Shown here: piece by piece, positions 16,110-23,003 of the stretch
Layout: every line of letters begins with the position of its first letter
Position numbering within the stretch: position 1 is the first letter of the stretch
Source of the DNA: Thermasporomyces composti
GTDB taxonomy: Bacteria; Actinomycetota; Actinomycetes; Propionibacteriales; Actinopolymorphaceae
NCBI RefSeq assembly: GCF_003386795.1
Contig: NZ_QTUC01000001.1
Span: 558,001 to 622,000 of the forward strand
Length of the DNA: 64,000 nt
Reading direction: 5' to 3'
The notes under the pieces: generated by a model
Database searches by the model: none
Seen by the model: only the letters and a program-made list of their open reading frames with translations
What the model was told of the DNA's origin: nothing
Translations under genes and position numbers: made by a program

Positions 16110-17801
16110 TCAGATCTCCACGACGACCGGGATGATCATGGGGCGCCGGCGGTAGGAGTCGCTGACCCACTTCCCGACCGTCCGGCGGATCAGCTGCTGG
16201 AGCTGGTAGGTGTCGTCGATCCCGTCCCGACCAGCGCGGTCCAACGCCTCCTGGATGAGTGGGCGGACGGGGTCGAAGACCGAGTCGTCCTCGGCGAAGC
16301 CACGCGCCTTGATCTCCGGTCCGCCGGTGACCTTCCCGGTGACCGAGTCGACGACGACGATGACCGAGATGAAGCCCTCCTCGCCGAGGATGCGGCGATC
16401 CTTGAGCGAGCTCTCGGTGATGTCGCCAACCGTCGAGCCGTCCACGAAGACGTACCCGCAGTCGACCTTGCCGGCGATGCGCGCCACACCGTCGACGAGG
16501 TCCACGACCACGCCGTCCTCGGCCAGCACGATCCGCTCGCGCGGCACGCCGGTGGCCGCCGCGAGATCGGCGTTGGCCCGCATGTGCCGGATCTCGCCGT
16601 GGACGGGCAGGACGTTGCGAGGCTTGACGATGTTGTAGGCGTACAGCAGCTCGCCCGCCGACGCGTGGCCGGAGACGTGGACGAGCGCGTTGCCCTTGTG
16701 GATGACGTTCGCGCCCCAGCGGGTCAGGCCGTTGATCACCCGGAAGACGGCGTTCTCGTTGCCCGGGATGAGCGAGGACGCCAGCACCACCGTGTCGCCA
16801 GGCTCGACCCGGATCTGTGGGTGGTCGCGTCCGGCGATCCGGGACAGCGCCGACAGCGGCTCACCCTGCGAGCCGGTGGAGATCAGCACGATCTCGTGGG
16901 GCTCGTAGTTGTCGAGCTCCTTGACGTCGACGACCAGACCCGGCGGCACGCGCAGGAAGCCGAGCTCCGTGGCCACGGACATGTTGCGCACCATGGAGCG
17001 GCCGACGTACGCGACCTTGCGCCCGTGCTTGGCCGCGGCGTCCAGCACCTGCTGGACCCGGTGGACGTGGGACGCGAAGCAGGCGACGATGATGCGGCGC
17101 TCAGCGCGCGTGAAGATCCCGTCGATGACCGGCGTGATGTCGCGCTCGGACGTGGTGAAGCCCGGCATCTCCGCGTTCGTCGAGTCGACGAGGAAGAGGT
17201 CCACGCCCTCCTCCCCCAGCCGGGCGAACGCGCGCAGGTCGGTCAGCCGGCCGTCCAGCGGCAGCTGGTCCATCTTGAAGTCGCCGGTGTGGAGGACCAG
17301 ACCAGCGGCCGTGCGGATGGCCACCGCCAGGGCGTCGGGGATCGAGTGGTTGACCGCGACGAACTCGAGGTCGAACGGTCCGAACGCCACCCGCTGGCGA
17401 TCCCGCACGACGTGCCGTGGGACGTCGTGCAGCCGATGCTCCCGGAGCTTGGCGTCGACCAGGGCGAGGGTGAGCTGCGAGCCGACCAGAGGGATGTCGG
17501 GCCGCTCCCGGAGCAGGTAGGGGACGGCGCCGATGTGGTCCTCGTGACCGTGGGTGAGGACGAGCGCCTCCACGTCGTCGAGCCGGTCCCGGATCGGCTC
17601 GAAGTCGGGCAGGATCAGGTCCACGCCCGGGTGGTGGTCCTCAGGGAAGAGCACACCGCAGTCCACGATGAGCAGTCGGCCCTCGTGCTCGAAGACGGTC
17701 ATGTTCCGACCGATCTCTCCGAGGCCACCCAGCGGGATGACGCGGAGCGCCCCGGGCGCGAGAGGCGGTGGTGGGCCGAGCTCGGGATGCGGATGACTCA
17801 T
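16110..17801 (-). CDS. rnj: Ribonuclease J
   Basis: 563 residues. A metallo-beta-lactamase/beta-CASP exo- and endoribonuclease of RNA processing and decay. The metal motif HGHEDHIG is at 84-91; further motifs are LHTGDFKMD, FLVDSTNAEMPG, the beta-CASP motif region IVACFASHVHRVQQVLDAA and VHVSGHAS. The C-terminal domain follows. The start is ATG 17801, overlapping the dapA stop by four bases (ATGA); the longer open frame runs inside dapA. The dapA-rnj pair is a conserved actinobacterial arrangement, so the two are co-transcribed. Confidence 0.95.
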   Translation of the reverse strand: MSHPHPELGPPPPLAPGALRVIPLGGLGEIGRNMTVFEHEGRLLIVDCGVLFPEDHHPGVDLILPDFEPIRDRLDDVEALVLTHGHEDHIGAVPYLLRERPDIPLVGSQLTLALVDAKLREHRLHDVPRHVVRDRQRVAFGPFDLEFVAVNHSIPDALAVAIRTAAGLVLHTGDFKMDQLPLDGRLTDLRAFARLGEEGVDLFLVDSTNAEMPGFTTSERDITPVIDGIFTRAERRIIVACFASHVHRVQQVLDAAAKHGRKVAYVGRSMVRNMSVATELGFLRVPPGLVVDVKELDNYEPHEIVLISTGSQGEPLSALSRIAGRDHPQIRVEPGDTVVLASSLIPGNENAVFRVINGLTRWGANVIHKGNALVHVSGHASAGELLYAYNIVKPRNVLPVHGEIRHMRANADLAAATGVPRERIVLAEDGVVVDLVDGVARIAGKVDCGYVFVDGSTVGDITESSLKDRRILGEEGFISVIVVVDSVTGKVTGGPEIKARGFAEDDSVFDPVRPLIQEALDRAGRDGIDDTYQLQQLIRRTVGKWVSDSYRRRPMIIPVVVEI

Positions 17802-18715
17802 GAGATGAGGCCAACCTCCTGCAGGTCCTTCCTGAGCTGACGCACCTGCTCCTCCGTCGCGGGAACGAGCGGTGGACGTACCGCGCGCGTCGGCAGCACC
17901 CCAAGCAGCTCGAGCGCCGCCTTCGCCATGATCGCACCCTGCGTCCTCGTCATGATGGCCTGGTAGGCGGGGATCAGCTTGCGCTCGATCGCGCGAGCGG
18001 TCGGCAGATCCCCCTTGTCCACCGCGTCGATCATCGCCGCGTACTCCCGCGCCGCGACGTGTCCGACCACGCTCACGATGCCGACGGCGCCCACCGCGAG
18101 CAGCGCGAGGTTCCACTCGTCCGCCCCGCTGTAGTACGCCAGATCGGTGCGCACGAGCACCTCCGTGGCGGCCGCGATGTCGTTCTTGGCGTCCTTGACC
18201 GCGACGATCCGCTCGTGCTCGGCGAGCCGGATCAGTGTCTCGGTCGCGATGGGAACGCCGGTACGCCCCGGGATGTCGTAGAGCATGATCGGCACGCCCA
18301 CGGCGTCGGCGACCGCCCGGAAGTGGGCGAGGAGCCCGGCTTGGGGTGGCTTGTTGTAGTACGGCGTCACCACGAGCAGGCCGTGCGCGCCGGCCTTCTC
18401 CGCCTGGCGCGACAGCTCGATGGCGTGCCGGGTGTCGTTGGTCCCCGTGCCGGCGAGCACGGTCGCCCGGTCGCCGACGGCCTCGAGGACCGCGCGGAGG
18501 AGCTTCTCCTTCTCCGCGTCGCTCGTCGTGGGCGACTCGCCGGTCGTCCCACTCACCACGAGGCCGTCGCAGCCGGCGTCGACGAGGTAGGTGGCGAGCC
18601 GCTGCGCCGCGGCCAGATCAAGGTCACCAGCCGGAGTGAACGGCGTGACCATCGCGACCACGTTGCGCCCGAACGGCGCTGACGTACCGCTGACCGAGGT
18701 TGAGCTGGAGGCCAT
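17798..18715 (-). CDS. dapA: 4-hydroxy-tetrahydrodipicolinate synthase
   Basis: 305 residues. It condenses pyruvate with aspartate semialdehyde in lysine/diaminopimelate synthesis. Motifs are GTTGE (56-60), TPYYNKP (117-123), LYDIPGRTG with Tyr 146, and AVKDAKND with Schiff-base Lys 174. This is the housekeeping copy: it fits the family length and is linked to rnj, unlike the divergent family members at 9273 and 11694. A TAGCGT -10-like box lies eight bases before the ATG, suggesting a leaderless transcript. Confidence 0.95.
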   Translation of the reverse strand: MASSSTSVSGTSAPFGRNVVAMVTPFTPAGDLDLAAAQRLATYLVDAGCDGLVVSGTTGESPTTSDAEKEKLLRAVLEAVGDRATVLAGTGTNDTRHAIELSRQAEKAGAHGLLVVTPYYNKPPQAGLLAHFRAVADAVGVPIMLYDIPGRTGVPIATETLIRLAEHERIVAVKDAKNDIAAATEVLVRTDLAYYSGADEWNLALLAVGAVGIVSVVGHVAAREYAAMIDAVDKGDLPTARAIERKLIPAYQAIMTRTQGAIMAKAALELLGVLPTRAVRPPLVPATEEQVRQLRKDLQEVGLIS

Positions 18716-18723
18716 GACATCTC

Positions 18724-18729
18724 ACGCTA
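18724..18729 (-). promoter_or_regulatory. -10 box for dapA-rnj
   Basis: Leftward TAGCGT (TANNNT type), eight bases before the dapA ATG. No good -35 is seen. The spacing predicts transcription starting at or next to the start codon. Confidence 0.4.
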
Positions 18730-18886
18730 CCGTTCCGGGCGGCTCCGAACACGGCGGCCGGGCAAGCCGAGACGTGCCATTCGGGCCAGGGCGGAATCGG
18801 CCGAAAGGTTGTCAGCGAAGCGACCGGTGGACCGCAGATTCATCGCTCTGAGCGACGCCCGCGAGTGCTCGCCCAGGTCGAGCGTG

Positions 18887-18915
18887 TCGCCACGACCGCG
18901 GCACGCGAGTAGGAT
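18887..18915 (+). promoter_or_regulatory. Promoter of the thrS-paralogue leader
   Basis: TCGCCA (18887-18892), a 17-base spacer, TAGGAT (18910-18915). The -10 is good and the -35 matches four of six bases. Transcription would begin within a base or two of the leader-peptide ATG at 18923. Confidence 0.5.
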
Positions 18916-18922
18916 CCCGCCC

Positions 18923-19018
18923 ATGGCATCCGCGCGTGCCCGACTCGGCGCTCAGCCGGGTCTCGCCGTCACGACGACGCCGCACGCCGCTTCCGGCGGT
19001 GCGGCGGCTGTCACGTGA
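18923..19018 (+). CDS. Thr-rich leader peptide of a threonine attenuator
   Basis: A 31-residue open frame, MASARARLGAQPGLAVTTTP then HAASGGAAAVT, ending at TGA 19016-19018. Three consecutive Thr codons (ACG, 18971-18979) and a final Thr codon lie just before a chain of strong hairpins and upstream of a threonyl-tRNA synthetase gene. This matches the logic of leader-peptide attenuation: a ribosome stalled on Thr codons would cover the first hairpin (18980-19004) and change downstream folding. The promoter spacing suggests a leaderless transcript. The peptide itself probably has no other function. Confidence 0.6.
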   Translation: MASARARLGAQPGLAVTTTPHAASGGAAAVT

Positions 19019-19080
19019 CCACGTTCTGACGGCCGCGCGGACGGCCCCGGGAGCGATCCCGGGGCCGCTGGGGTCGCTCC
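18980..19080 (+). promoter_or_regulatory. Mutually exclusive hairpins of the thrS-paralogue attenuator
   Basis: Hairpin 1: CCGCAC (18980-18985) with GTGCGG (18999-19004), plus an inner GCCG/CGGC pair. Hairpin 2: GGCCG (19031-19035) with CGGCC (19042-19046). Hairpin 3, terminator-like: GGCCCCGGGA (19043-19052), loop GCGA, TCCCGGGGCC (19057-19066), a perfect ten-pair stem. Hairpin 4: GGAGCGA (19050-19056) with TCGCTCC (19074-19080). Hairpin 3 shares bases with both 2 and 4, so they cannot coexist. There is no U-run after hairpin 3, so termination could be factor-assisted, or the control could be at translation. Confidence 0.55.
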
Positions 19081-19114
19081 TGCTCGACAGAACCCGACGA
19101 CGAAGGAGCACCCC

Positions 19115-20548
19115 ATGAGTCTTCGATCCCCGTCCCCCGCGGTCGGCGACCTCACCCGTCTCGGTCGCCGACAGTCGTCCGGTCGCCCGTCCGACCAGCG
19201 GTCACCCGATCATCGGCGGCTCGGTCGAGAGCTCGGGATCTTCACCGGAGACGAGCTGATCGGCGCGGGTTTTCCGCTCTGGCTGCCGGACGGCGCCACC
19301 GTCATCGCCGAGCTCGAGCGGTTCGTCATCGAGCTCGAGCGGCGATCCGGGTACCGCCACGTCCGGACCCCACCGGTGGGGCGGCGGGAGCTGTACGAGC
19401 GATCGGGCCACTGGGCCCACTTCGCGGCCGACATGTTCCCTCCGATCCCCGTCGGCGGCGGTCGTGGGCTGAGTCCAGGAAGCGGCGCGGACGACAGGAC
19501 CGGGGAGAACGACCGTGGCGCCGGCGACGACACCTCACTGTCAGGGAAGGATCACGGGCGCGACGGAGCCCGGGAGGATCTGGTCCTGCGGCCCGTGCTC
19601 TGCCCGCACCACGCCCTCGTCTACCGATCTCGCCTGCGCAGCCACCGCGACCTGCCGCTCCGCGTGGGCGAGTGCGGCCAGATGTTCCGCATGGAGCGCT
19701 CCGGGGTGGTCACCGGGCTCAGCCGGGTCCGTTGCATCAACCTCAACGACGGGCACATCTTCTGCGCGCCGGAGCAGGCGGTCGACGAGGTGGCGCGGGT
19801 CCTCGCCCTGATCGACGAGGCGTACGACGTCCTCGGGATCGAGGCCGCGTATCTGCGGCTGTCGCTGCGCGGCCCGGACGAGGATGGGATGTCCTTCGCC
19901 CCTGGGGACGCCATGTGGCAGGCGGCGGAGGGGATCCTGCGGCAGACCCTGGACCGGCATGGTCTCCCCTTCCAGGAGGCACCCGGCGAGGCGGCCTTCT
20001 ACGGGCCCAAGATCGACGTCCAGGTGTACGACGTCCAGGGGCGGGAGTTCACCCTGTCCACCGTCCAGGTCGACCTGTACCAGCCGCAGCGGTTCGAGCT
20101 CGAGTTCGTCGCGCCGGACGGCAGCCGGAGCCGGCCGGTCATGGTGCACCGCAGCGTGCTGGCGTCCATGGAGCGCATGGTGGCGTTCCTGCTGGAGCGC
20201 TACGCCGGCGCGCTCCCGCCGTGGTTGGCTCCGCTCCAGGTGCTCGTGCTGCCCGTCAGCGCGGACGAGCTCGAGTGGGCGTGCGCGGTGGCGCGGATGG
20301 CGGAGGCCGCCGGCCTCCGCGTCGACGTCGACGACCGGGAGGAGAGCCTGGCCGCCCGCATCCGGGACGCGCACGTGGCGAAGGTGCCGTACGTCGCGGT
20401 CGTGGGTCCGACCGAGGTGGCGTCCGGCGCGGTCGCTCCCCGCCTCCGCGGTGGCCGGAACGCGGGCGTCCTCCCCGCCGACCGCTTCGTCGCCGCCGTC
20501 CGCGCGGTCGTGGCCACCCGCCGTTCCGACGTCACCCTCGACGTGTGA
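19115..20548 (+). CDS. Short threonyl-tRNA synthetase paralogue lacking TGS and editing domains
   Basis: 477 residues, against about 640-690 for standard ThrRS. The class II core and the C-terminal anticodon-binding domain (LQVLVLPVSADELEWACAVA to the end) are present; the N-terminal TGS and editing domains are missing. Zinc ligands are kept: Cys 163 (VLCPHH), His 214 (NDGHIFC) and His 345 (VMVHRSVL). Motif 2 Arg 192 (MFRMERSG) is also kept. The usual FTQDDAH is INLNDGH, so Gln is replaced by Leu. A Gly/Asp-rich insertion (111-153) precedes the first zinc ligand. CGAAGGAG precedes ATG 19115. It may be a starvation-induced or inhibitor-resistant ThrRS; a full-length thrS must exist elsewhere (inference). 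Confidence 0.85.
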   Translation: MSLRSPSPAVGDLTRLGRRQSSGRPSDQRSPDHRRLGRELGIFTGDELIGAGFPLWLPDGATVIAELERFVIELERRSGYRHVRTPPVGRRELYERSGHWAHFAADMFPPIPVGGGRGLSPGSGADDRTGENDRGAGDDTSLSGKDHGRDGAREDLVLRPVLCPHHALVYRSRLRSHRDLPLRVGECGQMFRMERSGVVTGLSRVRCINLNDGHIFCAPEQAVDEVARVLALIDEAYDVLGIEAAYLRLSLRGPDEDGMSFAPGDAMWQAAEGILRQTLDRHGLPFQEAPGEAAFYGPKIDVQVYDVQGREFTLSTVQVDLYQPQRFELEFVAPDGSRSRPVMVHRSVLASMERMVAFLLERYAGALPPWLAPLQVLVLPVSADELEWACAVARMAEAAGLRVDVDDREESLAARIRDAHVAKVPYVAVVGPTEVASGAVAPRLRGGRNAGVLPADRFVAAVRAVVATRRSDVTLDV

Positions 20549-20549
20549 C

Positions 20550-20584
20550 CTCCGGCCTCGGCGGCGCGTCACCCGTCGCCGGAG
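20550..20584. terminator. Hairpin between convergent genes
   Basis: CTCCGGC (20550-20556) and GCCGGAG (20578-20584) are perfect complements with a 21-base loop that can pair further (GGCG/CGCC). It lies in the 39-base gap between the two stops. No U-run is seen. Confidence 0.4.
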
Positions 20585-20587
20585 TGA

Positions 20588-21394
20588 TCAGGGTGCGACA
20601 CGACCGTTGCGCTCGAAGGCCGCGTGGGTGAGTGGCATCAGCCGCGCCCACGCGGCCTCCATCTTCTCGGCCACCATCTCGATCTCGCGCTGCGGGTACG
20701 ACGGGAACCGTGCATCGTCCCGGCGCGTGCGCAGCGACAGGATGTTCATCAGCGAGCGAGCGTTGACCGTCACGTACGCCGACGAGTAGATGGTGAGCGG
20801 CAGCACGATGCGCGCCACCTCGCGCGCGATCCCGGCGTCGAGCATGCGGCGGTAGGCGGCGTACGCCTCCGTGCACAACCGCCGGGTCTCCTCTTCGACC
20901 AGCTTGTGCTGGTCCGGCGTGCCGTCCACGAACTGGTACTTGCCGGGCTTGCCCTCCTGGACCAGCTTCCGGTCACGGCCGGGGACGTAGAAGACGGGTC
21001 GAAGCTCGCGGTAACGTCCGGACTCCTCGTTGTAGGAGGCGATCCGGTGGCGCATGAGCTCACGGAAGACGAAGATCGGCGCCTGCACGTAGAAGGTCAT
21101 CGAGTTGTGCTCGAAGGGTGACCCGTGCCGGTCGCGCATGAGGAAGTTGATCAGGCCCTTCGACCGCTCTGGATCGGCGTCGACGTCTTCGAGGGACTGC
21201 TCGCCTTTGGTCGAGACGCGCGCCGCGAACAGCACGTCGGCGTCCCGCGCCGAGGCGCGGACGAGCTCGACCGTCACGTCGCTGCGGAACTCGACCTGGG
21301 GCTCGTCGCTGCCCTGGCCACCGCCGGCCTGGCGACCTGCGAGGTCCCCATCATTGGTCGCCGAACCAGACGCAGGTGCCCTCTCCTCACCCAT
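20588..21394 (-). CDS. thyX: Flavin-dependent thymidylate synthase ThyX
   Basis: 268 residues. It makes dTMP from dUMP using FAD, NADPH and methylenetetrahydrofolate. The ThyX signature RHRIASYNEESGRY is at 115-128; STKGEQS near 61 and SLMNILSLRTRRDDA are further family regions. The first 35 residues are a Gly/Asp/Gln-rich extension not seen in most ThyX, but AGAAGGGTG before ATG 21394 supports this start. The gene stands alone, convergent with the thrS paralogue. It supplies dTMP without producing dihydrofolate. Confidence 0.95.
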   Translation of the reverse strand: MGEERAPASGSATNDGDLAGRQAGGGQGSDEPQVEFRSDVTVELVRASARDADVLFAARVSTKGEQSLEDVDADPERSKGLINFLMRDRHGSPFEHNSMTFYVQAPIFVFRELMRHRIASYNEESGRYRELRPVFYVPGRDRKLVQEGKPGKYQFVDGTPDQHKLVEEETRRLCTEAYAAYRRMLDAGIAREVARIVLPLTIYSSAYVTVNARSLMNILSLRTRRDDARFPSYPQREIEMVAEKMEAAWARLMPLTHAAFERNGRVAP

Positions 21395-21725
21395 CTGTCA
21401 CCCTTCTCGTCGCGTACGCGCTCGTGCTGTCGAGGGCCAGCCGACGGACGGTCGTCGACCCCGCCTCTCGCGCCAGCCTAGACCCGAGGTCGGACAGCCT
21501 TTCCGACGACGCCGGCGCCGGGATGGGAGGTGATCCGGGCCGCCAGCGGACGGCCGCGGGCTGGCCACGGTCCGCATCCGGACGCCCACCGTCCGATCCG
21601 CCCGGTCGGCGATGGTCGCCTCCTATCCTGAGCGACCCAAGGTCGGCCTCGTGAGGGACGGCTCGCCAAGGGGCCCGTCTCGTGAGGCCCTGCGCCGTGG
21701 GACGCGACTCGACGAGGAGGTCGGC
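21395..21725. other. Divergent intergenic region, thyX / mutarotase-like gene
   Basis: No gene is seen. A TATCCT -10-like box (21624-21629) lies on the + strand, inside an inverted repeat GGTCGC (21614-21619) / GCGACC (21632-21637). This could be an operator for the rightward gene. No clear -35 was found for either side. Confidence 0.3.
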
Positions 21726-22724
21726 ATGACCGTGCGCCGCGACGTCGTCGTTCACCGGGGCTGGGAGGTCGTCCGCCTGTGCACGCCCGACCTCTCTGTC
21801 GACGTCGTGCCCGGCAAGGGCGGTGACATCACCTCGGTCCGGTGGCGACCCGACGACGTGGAGCTGATGTGGCAATCGCCGTGGGGCCTGCGGCACCGGG
21901 GCGCGCCGTTCATCCCGGGTGACAGCGAGGCCACCCTCATGGACTGGTACCCAGGCGGATGGCAGACGGTCTTCCCCAACGCCGGTCCCGCCGTCGAGGA
22001 GCACGGCGTCACGTGGGGCATGCACGGCGAGGCGTGGCTCGCGCCGTACGACTGGGAGCCCACGGCCGACGACGAGGTGCTCTTGCGTACCCGGCTTGTG
22101 CGCAGCCCGTTCGAGATCGAACGCCGGATCCGGGTGCGAGACGCCGCCCTCACGGTCACCGAGACCGTCCGCAACGTCGGTGGGACGCCGGTCGAGGTGG
22201 CCTGGGGACACCACATCGCCTTCGGTCAGCCCTTCCTCGATGGCGACTGCCGCCTCGAGGTGCCGACGCCGAACCCACCGACGTTCGTCGTGGACGACGA
22301 ACGGGACCGTCCGGCGTCGGATCTGCCGCCGGGAGCCACGTTCCCGTGGCCGAAGGCTCGGGACCGCTCCGGCGTGGACGTCGACCTTCGGGTGGTGCCG
22401 GGTCCGGACCGGCCAGTCGACCGACTGGGCTACCTGGTCGGCCTCACCGCAGGTCGGGTGGAGCTCACCAACCAGCGTCGCCGGCTCCGGGCTCGGCTCG
22501 ACTGGGACGTCACGGTGATGCCGTACACCTGGCTGTGGTACGAGATGCACGCCACGGAGACCTTCCCGTGGTACCGGGCGGTGTACGTGCTCGGGATCGA
22601 GCCGCACTCCAGCTACCCCGGTCAGGGCTTGCACGCGATCCGCGAGAAGACCGGGACGCAGCTGCGGTTCGAGCCAGGCGAGGAGCGAACCGCGACGACC
22701 ACGCTGACGGTCACCCGGGTCTGA
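21726..22724 (+). CDS. Galactose-mutarotase-like protein (DUF4432-type)
   Basis: 332 residues. The beta-sandwich aldose 1-epimerase fold is suggested by VDVVPGKGGDITSVRW at the start, MHGEAWLAPY, TVTETVRNVGGTPVEVAWGH and a late IEPHSSYPGQG block. These proteins bind or epimerise sugars, commonly in carbohydrate gene clusters. No signal peptide is present, so it is cytoplasmic. ATG 21726 is preceded by GAGGAGGT; the frame is open to 21612 but without such a site. The secreted carbohydrate-active-looking protein follows 279 bases downstream in the same direction. Confidence 0.8.
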   Translation: MTVRRDVVVHRGWEVVRLCTPDLSVDVVPGKGGDITSVRWRPDDVELMWQSPWGLRHRGAPFIPGDSEATLMDWYPGGWQTVFPNAGPAVEEHGVTWGMHGEAWLAPYDWEPTADDEVLLRTRLVRSPFEIERRIRVRDAALTVTETVRNVGGTPVEVAWGHHIAFGQPFLDGDCRLEVPTPNPPTFVVDDERDRPASDLPPGATFPWPKARDRSGVDVDLRVVPGPDRPVDRLGYLVGLTAGRVELTNQRRRLRARLDWDVTVMPYTWLWYEMHATETFPWYRAVYVLGIEPHSSYPGQGLHAIREKTGTQLRFEPGEERTATTTLTVTRV

Positions 22725-22866
22725 CCGCGGGCCGAACGCCCTCGCCGAAGGCTCACTCGTCACCAGACGTCCGTCACACGAGGCTGCGTGCGCGCGACCT
22801 GATGACCTGACAAACGGTGCCTCCAGACCGGTCCAGGACATCCGTGATCATCGTCGGCGAATAAGT

Positions 22867-22883
22867 CCTACAACTCCAGTAGG
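22867..22883. promoter_or_regulatory. Palindrome CCTAC-N7-GTAGG upstream of the secreted protein
   Basis: CCTAC (22867-22871) and GTAGG (22879-22883), with the + strand -10-like TAGGGT (22880-22885) overlapping the right arm. It lies about 120 bases before the start at 23004. BlaI/MecI-type repressors bind CTAC...GTAG palindromes, but no such gene is in the window. Confidence 0.3.
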
Positions 22884-23003
22884 GTGCGCCCAGCGACGGG
22901 CAGGCCGTCCACGCCGTCCCCGCCACCGCCGGCTCGAGACCGGCCTGGTGGGAGTGGACGGACGGGAGCCCGTCGGTCACGTCTGCGCGGAAGGGGCGTC
23001 GAG

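Noticed and set aside
18716-19114. T-box riboswitch before the thrS paralogue
   Set aside because: No T-box consensus (AAGGTGGNACC-like) or specifier-loop arrangement was found; the Thr-codon leader with competing hairpins explains the region better.
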